From Acidimicrobiia bacterium (lineage in GTDB: Bacteria; Actinomycetota; Acidimicrobiia; Spongiisociales; ZC4RG35), in NCBI GenBank assembly GCA_009377735.1, contig WHTL01000056.1, positions 1-14,914 on the forward strand: a DNA stretch of 14,914 bases. The letters are read 5' to 3'. The notes beneath the pieces were generated by a model. That model had not been told where the DNA came from. It did not search any database and worked only from the letters and a program-made list of their open reading frames with translations. Below, piece after piece: positions 1 through 6,625 of the stretch. The translations under genes were made by a program, and so were the position numbers. Each line of letters begins with the position of its first letter. Position 1 is the stretch's first letter.

Positions 1-366
1 CACCATATGCACCGTGGTGGTGTCGATATCGGAGACGATGCCGTCCGGTCCGGCCACCGCGACACCGGTTATCACATGATGAACGTCATCTTGGATTCGG
101 AGGAGCATGCTCCGGGCCTCCGCGGGATGTGCCGGCTTACCCAGAACGACGCCCTCGTGGACGACTACGGTGTCGGCCGCGATGACGATGTTGTCGGCTG
201 AGGACACTTTTTGGGCTTTGGCACGGGCAACCCGCTCCACATAACTCGTCGGCGCTTCCTCAGGGTGTCGGGTCTCGTCGATATCCGGGCTAATCGCCTC
301 GAACTCCAAACCGATACGCGCCATGATCTCCGAACGGCGCGGCGATGAGGAGGCGAGGACGATCAC
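1..366 (-). CDS. maf: Maf family nucleoside triphosphate pyrophosphatase (5' part, cut by window edge)
   Basis: Maf/YhdE/YceF proteins are cytoplasmic pyrophosphatases that hydrolyse non-canonical or modified nucleoside triphosphates to monophosphates, and are linked to house-cleaning and septum regulation. The 122 visible residues carry the family signatures in order: the N-terminal substrate loop SSSPRR (residues 6-11), the ISPDIDE stretch (25-31) with its acidic residue, AADT (64-67) and LGKP (75-78), then the ITGVAVAGPDG strand. About 70-80 C-terminal residues lie beyond base 1. The start is taken as GTG at 366-364 because it puts the SSSPRR motif at the usual place and overlaps the TGA of the upstream amidohydrolase gene by 4 bases (GTGA). 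That arrangement implies translational coupling in one operon. No own ribosome binding site is needed or evident. Family assignment is secure; which nucleotide is preferred (YhdE-like or YceF-like) cannot be read from this part. Confidence 0.93.
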   Translation of the reverse strand, partial: MIVLASSSPRRSEIMARIGLEFEAISPDIDETRHPEEAPTSYVERVARAKAQKVSSADNIVIAADTVVVHEGVVLGKPAHPAEARSMLLRIQDDVHHVITGVAVAGPDGIVSDIDTTTVHMV

Positions 367-1421
367 CCCAGCAGACGTCCGTGACGAAGAACGGCCACCG
401 GGTGGGTTAGGACTCCGGGGGTGATTATGGGATCGGCTTCGAAGAAGACGGCATCGGCCGGCTCACCCAGTTCGAAACCCGCCGTCAACCTCATGTAACT
501 CCGGGGGGCATCGCACAACATCGTGATGATGTCCCCGGGGGATAACCCCGCCTGTCCCAATCGGAGGCCCTCGGAGACGACGTCTGCCAGGTCCGTGGCG
601 AAATCGGTTCCGGCCATCACCACCACACCGGCCGCTATGGCGTCGGCCAGCAGGGACTCGATGTTATCCCGCCCCTCCGAGAGCAGCCTGCCACCACTTG
701 AGTCGGCACCAAGCTGAACGATCGTCTTTTCGACCTGGAGGAGCGTTGGAACCCACGCACCACCACGGCGGCCAAGTACGCCGATCGCTTCCTCGGTGAG
801 GAAGAGACCATGCTCGATGGAATCGACACCAGCCTCCACGGCCATGGACGGGACATCGGGTGCCATGGTGTGGATGGCTACACGCGCCCCGGCGCCATGG
901 GCAGCTTCGACACCGGTGCGGAGTTGGTCGAGATCAAAGTTGGGCACCGCTCCCCTACCCTTGCGTGGCCAGTCGCCGATCAGCTTGACCCAGCCGGCGG
1001 CGTCACCCGCCACTTCCCTGACCTCATCGGCGATGTCTGCGGGATCGATCTCCCGGAAGCCGGGGAAGTATCCACCGGGCACGGTGAGGACCTCGCCCGC
1101 CGCCTCGAAGTCCGGTCTCGCAGTGGGGTCCACGTCGGTGAGCGTCATTACCGTGGTGTCGGTCCACCCCTTGTCGACCACACAGAAGACACCCCGCTCT
1201 AGATAGGCGAAGGCCCGCGCACGGGCACCGCCCGGATCACCGGGACCGGGCTCCAGTACATCTTTGGCGAGGTGACAATGGGCGTCGACCAGCCCGGGGA
1301 TGGCCCACCAATCAGTTGCGAAATCATCGCCCGTCTGGGGATCGGAGACCCACTGAGTGTCGGCGATGCCCAGGGTGGTCACCTCCTCGACGCCGGGACG
1401 ACGGATGACAATGCGATCCAT
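363..1421 (-). CDS. Amidohydrolase family protein (imidazolonepropionase-like metal-dependent hydrolase)
   Basis: A 352-residue member of the amidohydrolase superfamily, a TIM-barrel metal hydrolase that cleaves amide or related bonds in small, often cyclic, substrates. Visible signatures are the metal-binding HxH motif in GLVDAHCH (His48, His50), a candidate bridging lysine in WVKLIGD (Lys146), AIHT (His184), IEHG (His204) and GTD (Asp273). A small beta-sandwich portion is formed by the two ends, with the C-terminal part reading AVLRHGRLLG. The order of motifs resembles imidazolonepropionase-like and prolidase-type amidohydrolases, but the substrate cannot be named. The ATG at 1421 follows a weak GAGG about 12 nt upstream. 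The stop overlaps the GTG of the maf gene, so the two are probably one operon. The divergent S41 protease gene starts about 75 bp away, and this short gap must hold both promoters. Confidence 0.9.
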   Translation of the reverse strand: MDRIVIRRPGVEEVTTLGIADTQWVSDPQTGDDFATDWWAIPGLVDAHCHLAKDVLEPGPGDPGGARARAFAYLERGVFCVVDKGWTDTTVMTLTDVDPTARPDFEAAGEVLTVPGGYFPGFREIDPADIADEVREVAGDAAGWVKLIGDWPRKGRGAVPNFDLDQLRTGVEAAHGAGARVAIHTMAPDVPSMAVEAGVDSIEHGLFLTEEAIGVLGRRGGAWVPTLLQVEKTIVQLGADSSGGRLLSEGRDNIESLLADAIAAGVVVMAGTDFATDLADVVSEGLRLGQAGLSPGDIITMLCDAPRSYMRLTAGFELGEPADAVFFEADPIITPGVLTHPVAVLRHGRLLG

Positions 1422-1483
1422 CTGGCGACCTTACCTCGTGCCACCGTGTCATGGGCAAAGTCGGACTAGGCGCTCTATCGCGT

Positions 1484-1489
1484 TACCGT
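1484..1489 (+). promoter_or_regulatory. Candidate -10 element (TACCGT) for a leaderless S41 protease mRNA
   Basis: TACCGT fits the actinobacterial TANNNT -10 consensus and ends 6 nt before the GTG at 1496, so transcription would begin at or next to the start codon. No Shine-Dalgarno sequence precedes that GTG. There is no convincing -35 match. Inference from position and consensus only. Confidence 0.3.
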
Positions 1490-1495
1490 TTCCAC

Positions 1496-2965
1496 GTGAG
1501 AAAACCCCAAACCCTCTTCCTCGCCGGAGTTCTGTTGTTAGCTGCCTGCGCCGGACAGGGCGGCGAAACCACGACCTCGTCTGCCAGCACCACCAGCGTT
1601 GCAGCCGTCGCCACTGAGCCGGACTCAACCTCACCGTCGATTCCAACGACAACGCCGGAGACGTCGGGACCGGACACCACTGCCACCCCCAACACCACTG
1701 CCACCCCCGACACCACTACCGCCACGACCACGGCCAACCCCGAGTTTCCGACCTGTGACGAGGACCCGGGGAACAGCGAGGTCCTCTGTTCCACGGTGGG
1801 CCTGATCGAGGAATACTACGTCGACCAAGTACGAGTCGAGGAGCTGGCCACATCCGCTATCGCCTCTCTGGACGACGCGAATATTCCCGCACCCGACGAG
1901 GAGGACGAGACTTGTTCCGTCCCCACCGAGGATTTCGCAGCCGTATGCGAGCTGGCGGTCGAGAACGACTGGGATGTTGACAAGACTTCCGCGCAGGCAA
2001 CCACCGATATGATCCGCCGGACCCTCGACCCAAACTCGGCGTACATCGACCCCGAGACGACCGAGCTATTCAGGGAGGTACAGCAGGGCTCGATCGAGGG
2101 AATCGGAGCGCTGGTCACCACCCGCAACGAGTCCGAGCAGGTCTGTGACCCCATCGGCGATGGTTGTCGGATGATCATCGTCACCCCGTTCGAGGGTGGG
2201 CCCGCGGCCGAGGCAGGTCTCCAGCCCGATGATGAGATCTTCACCGTGAATGGCGATGACATCGCCGGTCGATCCATCGACGAGGTGACGGCCGTGGTTC
2301 GGGGTCCTGAGGGGACCATGGTGACCCTCGGGGTCCGCCGGGATTCGGAAGAGTTCACAATCGACATCGAACGAGCCGCCGTTGAGGTGCCGGTGGTGGA
2401 GTCCGACATCATCAACGGGGTCGGGTACCTACGGCTCAACCAGTTCACGGCCAACGCAGGCGACCAGGTACGAACCGCCCTAGAGAAGTTCGGGTCGGTC
2501 GATTCCATGATCCTCGACCTCCGCAACAATCCCGGGGGATTGCTCGATGCCGCCATCGAAGTCACCAGCGAGTTCACCGATTCTGGCGGCGTGGTCGAGA
2601 TCGAGAGTCGTGACGGAATGGAGTCCTACGAGGTCACGCCCGGTGGGCTCGCCACCGACAGGGACGTGCCGCTGTATGTTCTCGTGAATGAGGGAAGCGC
2701 CTCGGCATCGGAGGTACTCGCCGGTGCCCTGGGGGAGAGTGGTAGGGCTGTCGTCGTCGGAGAGAACTCGTTTGGGAAGAATACCGTCCAACAGCAGTTC
2801 CCACTCCCCAACGACGGCACCCTAAAGCTGACCATTGCCCGTTGGCACACCCCCGGGGGGCTGGATTTTGGCGAGAACGGGATCACCCCCGATGTCGAGC
2901 TGGCACTCGACCCCGCCGCAACGCCTCAAGAACTGGTAGACCAGACCCTGGCTGCTGTCGGCTGA
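1496..2965 (+). CDS. S41 family C-terminal processing peptidase, PDZ-containing lipoprotein
   Basis: Carboxy-terminal processing proteases cut extracytoplasmic proteins near their C-terminus with a Ser-Lys dyad. Numbering from the GTG at 1496 (489 residues): a lipoprotein-type signal with lipobox LAAC (Cys near residue 18), a Thr/Pro/Ala-rich linker to about residue 80, and the S41 N-terminal helical part. A PDZ domain follows at about 215-295 (EGGPAAEAGLQPDDEIF), then the protease core. The core holds GYLRLNQF, ILDLRNNPGGLL and GSASASEVLAGAL, with Ser403 and Lys428 in FGKNTVQQ exactly 25 residues apart, as in E. coli Prc. The enzyme should therefore be active and anchored outside the membrane. 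The frame is open up to an ATG at 1451, but that adds 15 residues before the hydrophobic signal, so the GTG is preferred. The family is certain; the start is moderately sure. It is convergent with the glycosyltransferase gene at 3067-4419. Confidence 0.93.
   Translation: MRKPQTLFLAGVLLLAACAGQGGETTTSSASTTSVAAVATEPDSTSPSIPTTTPETSGPDTTATPNTTATPDTTTATTTANPEFPTCDEDPGNSEVLCSTVGLIEEYYVDQVRVEELATSAIASLDDANIPAPDEEDETCSVPTEDFAAVCELAVENDWDVDKTSAQATTDMIRRTLDPNSAYIDPETTELFREVQQGSIEGIGALVTTRNESEQVCDPIGDGCRMIIVTPFEGGPAAEAGLQPDDEIFTVNGDDIAGRSIDEVTAVVRGPEGTMVTLGVRRDSEEFTIDIERAAVEVPVVESDIINGVGYLRLNQFTANAGDQVRTALEKFGSVDSMILDLRNNPGGLLDAAIEVTSEFTDSGGVVEIESRDGMESYEVTPGGLATDRDVPLYVLVNEGSASASEVLAGALGESGRAVVVGENSFGKNTVQQQFPLPNDGTLKLTIARWHTPGGLDFGENGITPDVELALDPAATPQELVDQTLAAVG
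1675..1728 (+). repeat. 18-bp tandem repeat in the protease linker (3 units)
   Basis: Units at 1675-1692 and 1693-1710 differ at one base. A third, degenerate unit follows at 1711-1728. They encode a Thr-Thr-Ala-Thr-Pro type stretch in the cell-surface linker between the lipobox and the folded protease. Confidence 0.7.
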
Positions 2966-3066
2966 GGAGACGACGCCGAGCCGACAGTCCAAGTTATCGG
3001 GAAGGATTGGAAACTATGTCATACCCGCCTGTTCGTTATCAGGGCAAACAAGGACAAGCCTGTCGA

Positions 3067-4419
3067 CTAGCCGAGGTAGTTGGTCACGATTCGGGTCCTG
3101 GCACGGCGGTAATTGTCGGAGGTGCCAGAGAGGACGTGCTCGGGAGGTGGTGTAGCGCCAAGTTCATCCATGGTCACCGTCTCTACGAGAGGCACCGGCG
3201 ACACCAATTCCGGCTCGTCGCCTGCATCGGTCGAAGGACCGCTCTGAGAATGACGGACCCGACCAGCGAGACGACGAGCTCGTTGACGTACATTTCTCCA
3301 ATCCCGACGTCGCATCTCGGTTCGTTCCTCCTTGGGAATGCGATGCCGGGTGAAGTTCCCCGATAGCTGCACCAACCTGTCGGCGGCGACACGGGCACCT
3401 TCCGGGGGTGCCAGCGCGGCGCAACGTTCCCTGATTGCATCTCTGGCGACGGGGTCGAGCAGGCGCCCCACCGCCTCTGATATCCCGGATGGGTCGCCTT
3501 CCTCCGCGCTGAGGGCAAACCCCTGCTCCGCTGCCCAGTGAGATCGCGCCACCTGGTCATCGGTGATGGCGGCGGCCGTTGCCACCGTCACGGTGGGGAT
3601 CCCGGCATGGAGCATCTCATGGAAGGAGTTGTATCCAGCCTCCACCACACCGATGTCGAACGCTTCCAGATAGCGGGCCAAGGGGAAGACGTAGTGCAAC
3701 CGAACGACCCTATCGTCGTCGATATCCGGAAGCTTGCGGGTGACCGCGACCTGCCAATCCGCCTGTCCGAGCACCGTCTGTACCGCTCTCGTCGCCCCAC
3801 CGTCCGGTTCGTCGCCACGCAGGGTCACCAGCGCTGCCGGTCGCCCCGGATCCAGACCGAGTTGCTCCGCAGCCTCCGCCCGAGGGAGCCGGTCCACCTG
3901 CGACAGCAAAGTCACCGGCGGAAGCCGCTCCACGTCTTCGAGATCGGCGGTGATGCCACTGTCGGCCGTTGCGGCTAGGTCGCCTGGTTCGAGGACCAGG
4001 TCGAAACGGTGCCGGGCGTCCAGTGCCCTTTCGTTCGAGCCGGGTCGCCATAGCGGTCGTCTCATCCACACAAAGGCAACACGGGGATGTCGCAATCTTG
4101 CCCGGATGATCCCGTAATACGGCCACACCCCGTCGAAGGCGAAGACCCTGGCACCCGTTTCCTCGAGGAGGGCCGATATTCGATCGGCCAGGTAGTGCTG
4201 CCACACCGACGCCTCGAGTGTCACCCGGTCGGAGCTGGGGACGTACTCGCCCCGTATCCCAAGCTCGAAAACCAGGGGGACCGCCCGAGACATGGAAAAC
4301 AGGATGGGATCGGCTCGGTCACCCAACGCCAGGGCGATCGAAGTTTGCCGCGCCAGATGGCCCATGCCGGTCCCGTTGCTGGTGGCGAGGATGATGGAGT
4401 GCCGCAACGACTCTGGCAT
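3067..4419 (-). CDS. GT-B fold glycosyltransferase, MurG/GT28-like (paralogue of the 6626-8059 gene)
   Basis: A 450-residue protein with a two-domain GT-B layout. The N-terminal acceptor domain opens with ILATSNGTGMGHL (residues 11-22), equivalent to the Gly-rich GTGGH loop of MurG-type enzymes. The C-terminal donor-binding domain has AGYNSFHEMLHAGIPTV (261-277) followed by TDDQVAR (286-292), matching the pattern Gly-Tyr-Asn-x-x-His-Glu...Gly-Ile-Pro...Asp-Asp-Gln. This suggests transfer of a sugar from a nucleotide-activated donor to a lipid or small-molecule acceptor in the cytoplasm. Donor and acceptor are unknown. After residue 355 an Arg-rich, probably unstructured stretch leads to a conserved tail (EHVLSGTS, then basic residues and RIVTNY), also found in the paralogue. 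Start: ATG at 4419, with a candidate -10 TACTAT at 4433-4438. It is not MurG itself, since the motifs differ and no cell-wall cluster is present. Confidence 0.85.
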   Translation of the reverse strand: MPESLRHSIILATSNGTGMGHLARQTSIALALGDRADPILFSMSRAVPLVFELGIRGEYVPSSDRVTLEASVWQHYLADRISALLEETGARVFAFDGVWPYYGIIRARLRHPRVAFVWMRRPLWRPGSNERALDARHRFDLVLEPGDLAATADSGITADLEDVERLPPVTLLSQVDRLPRAEAAEQLGLDPGRPAALVTLRGDEPDGGATRAVQTVLGQADWQVAVTRKLPDIDDDRVVRLHYVFPLARYLEAFDIGVVEAGYNSFHEMLHAGIPTVTVATAAAITDDQVARSHWAAEQGFALSAEEGDPSGISEAVGRLLDPVARDAIRERCAALAPPEGARVAADRLVQLSGNFTRHRIPKEERTEMRRRDWRNVRQRARRLAGRVRHSQSGPSTDAGDEPELVSPVPLVETVTMDELGATPPPEHVLSGTSDNYRRARTRIVTNYLG

Positions 4420-4472
4420 AGGTGAACCCTAGATAGTACCCGCCTGGATATCGTTCTCTGTTGCGTTTCTTG

Positions 4473-4484
4473 GCTCACATGAGC
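4473..4484. promoter_or_regulatory. Palindrome in the divergent intergenic region (possible operator)
   Basis: GCTCA-CA-TGAGC is a perfect 5-bp inverted repeat around a 2-bp centre. It lies between the divergent glycosyltransferase (minus) and hydrolase (plus) genes. It overlaps a candidate plus-strand promoter, -35 TTGGCT (4470-4475) and -10 GACAAT (4492-4497) with a 16-bp spacer. It could be a dimeric regulator site, but short palindromes also arise by chance. Confidence 0.3.
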
Positions 4485-4509
4485 GTGTGTCGACAATGCG
4501 GAGCGTAGG

Positions 4510-5406
4510 GTGCCATCATCACCGGTCATGGCCACGGTGGAACGACCTACAAACATGGCGAGCCTGCCTTCAGGGATCGTCGAGTACCGCTTGGAGCGGC
4601 AACGCGAGGCCACGGTTCTCGTGTTTCATGGCGGGCATATGCGCGCCGGATTGGCGCTGGGAGAGGAGATCTTCTCCGAGTTGGGATACACCCTCCTGGT
4701 GCCATCCCGCCCCGGCTACGGTGCGACACCCCTCAGCACGGGAACGACACCACAGGGGTTTGCCGATGTCAGCCAGGAGCTGTGCGAACACCTGGCGATC
4801 GAACGTCTCTCTGCGGTCGCGGGAATATCAGGGGGTGGACCGACCGCCGTCAACATGGCTGGCCGTCACCCGGATCTGGTGGACGCTCTCATTCTGGAGA
4901 GTGCGGTTGGGTTTCTGCGCTGGCCCGACCGGCACGTCTACTTGGGGGGACGCGTCCTGTTCAACAGCTGGACCCAGCGAATCACCTGGGGTGGTGTTCG
5001 TACCCTGCTGAGGCTGGTTCCACAAGAGGGCTTGCGCCTCCTTCTAGGGAGCCTTTCCCTCGATTCCGGTGGACAGGTGCTCGCCGCGCTAAGTGAGGAG
5101 GATCGAGCCACACTCCGGGCGCTCTTCTCCCGGATGAGCTCCGGGCGTGGGTTCAGCAACGATCTGCGGATAACCACGCAGGTGCAACCCGATGCCCAGG
5201 AGGTGACCTCTCACGTGACCCAGCCGACGCTGGTGATCGGGAGCCGGTTGGACGGGCAGGTGCCTTTTGCCCACGCCGAGTCATTGGCGGCAAGCCTCCC
5301 CGGAGCGGAGCTAGTCACCAGCGATGCGGAGACCCACTTGCTCTGGTTTGGCAGCGATTACCCGGTCATCTCCGACAGAATCACGGAATTTCTTGGCGAG
5401 GCCTGA
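4510..5406 (+). CDS. Alpha/beta hydrolase fold protein
   Basis: A 298-residue alpha/beta hydrolase, probably an esterase or another hydrolase of small substrates in the cytoplasm (no signal peptide or membrane segment). Residues from GTG 4510: the HGG oxyanion strand (40-42), the strand LLVPSRPGYG (62-71), and the nucleophile elbow GISGGG with Ser107. Asp248 in IGSRLDGQVP is the likely acid, and His276 in AETHLLWF completes the triad. The cap region (about 135-215) is Leu/Arg-rich and helical. GTG 4510 is chosen because GGAG at 4500-4503 sits 6 nt upstream. ATG 4528 or ATG 4555 would remove 6 or 15 residues without touching the fold. The gene lies between two paralogous glycosyltransferases and converges on the methyltransferase, so it may act on the same product, but this is inference. 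The substrate cannot be deduced. Confidence 0.88.
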   Translation: MPSSPVMATVERPTNMASLPSGIVEYRLERQREATVLVFHGGHMRAGLALGEEIFSELGYTLLVPSRPGYGATPLSTGTTPQGFADVSQELCEHLAIERLSAVAGISGGGPTAVNMAGRHPDLVDALILESAVGFLRWPDRHVYLGGRVLFNSWTQRITWGGVRTLLRLVPQEGLRLLLGSLSLDSGGQVLAALSEEDRATLRALFSRMSSGRGFSNDLRITTQVQPDAQEVTSHVTQPTLVIGSRLDGQVPFAHAESLAASLPGAELVTSDAETHLLWFGSDYPVISDRITEFLGEA

Positions 5407-5565
5407 TCATTGGGGCGCCATTCGACCGAACGAATAGTCGGGGCCTGTCTCCTCGAGATCAATGCCCGCTCCCATGATGATGTGATCGGCGGAGAAGGCG
5501 ACGACCAAGGGGGCAAAGAGACCCAACCTGTCTTCGTGGTGCTTAGTGCCCCCCGCCGACGGCGA
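5407..5565 (-). other. Short open frame with coding-like composition, possible gene remnant or tiny ORF
   Basis: Behind the methyltransferase stop, in another frame of the same strand, 52 codons stay open and end with a TGA at 5407-5409, directly against the hydrolase stop. The translation contains LGLFAPLVVAFSADHIIMGA and then DLEETGPDYSFGRMAPQ, which reads like real protein, and third positions are mostly G or C as in the neighbours. No ATG or GTG start with a ribosome binding site is visible; only a TTG or an internal ATG is available. It could be the C-terminal end of a lost gene, or chance in GC-rich DNA. I do not recognise a family. Confidence 0.25.
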
Positions 5566-6373
5566 TCAACGCCGGTGCCGGGAACGACACCTTCCCCGAT
5601 TGGGCGGTGAATTGCGTCAGCTCGGTTTTGGCAGCGGCCAAAAGACGGTTGTAGTCCTCATCGGACATGTCGGAGAGTGTCCATCCCCGTATGTCGGTGT
5701 GAACCCAGTCCTCGATGGAGTCAAAGCGTGCGGTTCCCTCCACCTGTGTTACTCGGACGTTCGAGAACTCCGTCGTGAGCAAGTCACCCAACTCCCCTTT
5801 GTCTCCCATGTTGTAGGGGGCTCGCAGGGCGTCACAGGCGTCCCTACCGAGGAGCCGGTCCAACAGATCGACGACCGCTGCATAACCCGGCGTGTCAGAA
5901 AGGGAAGCCCAGGTGGCGATCACGACCCGACCTTTGGGTTGCAGTACCCGATTCATCTCACGCACTGCCTGTTCGCGGTCCGTAAAGAACATCATGGCGA
6001 ACTGGCTTACCGCTACATCGAAGGTGAGGTCCTCAAACGGTAGATCCTCGGCTGCACCGGTCCTCCACTCAACACCACGGGTTCGTCGGGCGACTGCGAG
6101 CATCCCGTCGTTGGGGTCCAACCCGACAACTCGACCATCGGCTCCCACCCGGGTGAGGGCCTCCCGCGCGACTGCCCCCGTCCCGCATCCAATATCCAGA
6201 AGCTGGTCACCTTCCATAACGCCAGCTGCGTCGAGGACCGGCCCGACCCATTGATCAAATAGAGCGGGAAGAAAGAAAGCTTCATATATCTCCGCCGCGC
6301 TGGCGGCCACTTGACCTCGATCTGCCCCGGACCCGGTGTCGGCGTTGGGTTGGATGGAGGTTGGATCGCTCAT
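5543..6373 (-). CDS. Class I SAM-dependent methyltransferase (UbiE/type 11-like)
   Basis: A 276-residue methyltransferase that would move a methyl group from S-adenosylmethionine to a small acceptor. Motif I is LLDIGCGTG (residues 58-66), motif II is VVGLDPNDGM with Asp86 contacting the SAM ribose, the AAEDLPF loop (107-113) carries the adenine-binding acid pair, and FDVAVSQFAMMFF is motif IV. GRVVIATWASL follows as the post-core strand. The N-terminal helix EIYEAFFLPALFDQWVGP and the end FPAPALIAV are typical of Methyltransf_11/25 proteins acting on quinones, lipids or secondary metabolites. The ATG at 6373 has a strong ribosome binding site, AGGAGA at 6382-6387, 8 nt away. The gene is convergent with the hydrolase and divergent from the second glycosyltransferase. 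The acceptor is unknown; a role in modifying the glycosyltransferase product is only suggested by neighbourhood. Confidence 0.9.
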   Translation of the reverse strand: MSDPTSIQPNADTGSGADRGQVAASAAEIYEAFFLPALFDQWVGPVLDAAGVMEGDQLLDIGCGTGAVAREALTRVGADGRVVGLDPNDGMLAVARRTRGVEWRTGAAEDLPFEDLTFDVAVSQFAMMFFTDREQAVREMNRVLQPKGRVVIATWASLSDTPGYAAVVDLLDRLLGRDACDALRAPYNMGDKGELGDLLTTEFSNVRVTQVEGTARFDSIEDWVHTDIRGWTLSDMSDEDYNRLLAAAKTELTQFTAQSGKVSFPAPALIAVGGGH

Positions 6374-6381
6374 AGTCTCGC

Positions 6382-6387
6382 TCTCCT
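6382..6387 (-). promoter_or_regulatory. Ribosome binding site of the methyltransferase gene
   Basis: AGGAGA on the minus strand, 8 nt before the ATG at 6373. It is one of only two strong Shine-Dalgarno sequences in the window and fixes this start. Confidence 0.75.
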
Positions 6388-6408
6388 GATCACATGACCT
6401 AGGGCGTG

Positions 6409-6474
6409 AGCGGATAGGAGGACGACGACGCAGGTCAACCGGCGATTTCGCGGCGGCGGCTGTCCCTATCCGCT
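6409..6474. repeat. Perfect 10-bp inverted repeat, arms 46 bp apart
   Basis: AGCGGATAGG at 6409-6418 and its exact reverse complement CCTATCCGCT at 6465-6474 lie in the 252-bp divergent region between the methyltransferase and the second glycosyltransferase. The left arm is 36 bp from the methyltransferase start. The centre-to-centre distance is 56 bp. It may be a pair of regulator sites or a large hairpin in a leader. Farther right are an A6 run (6502-6507) and two TCACC boxes 11 bp apart (6526-6530, 6537-6541). Confidence 0.45.
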
Positions 6475-6625
6475 GATGTCCTAATGAGCGCTCTCCCGAT
6501 CAAAAAATACCTCCAACGAGAATCGTCACCGAGCTGTCACCTAGACTCCCCCGCATGATCTGCTGGCAGAGGGCCGTAGGGGCGGAGACGAGGGGGACCC
6601 CTCCGCGTCCAGCCCGTGTTGCGTG

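Noticed and set aside
1816..2577. Minus-strand open frame of 253 codons inside the S41 protease gene
   Set aside because: Antisense shadow; Ser-rich, no motif, while the plus frame has the PDZ domain and the Ser-Lys dyad.
2966..3066. 101-bp gap between the convergent S41 protease and glycosyltransferase genes searched for a terminator
   Set aside because: Only a 5-bp TCCAA/TTGGA pairing with a long loop was found, which is not convincing.
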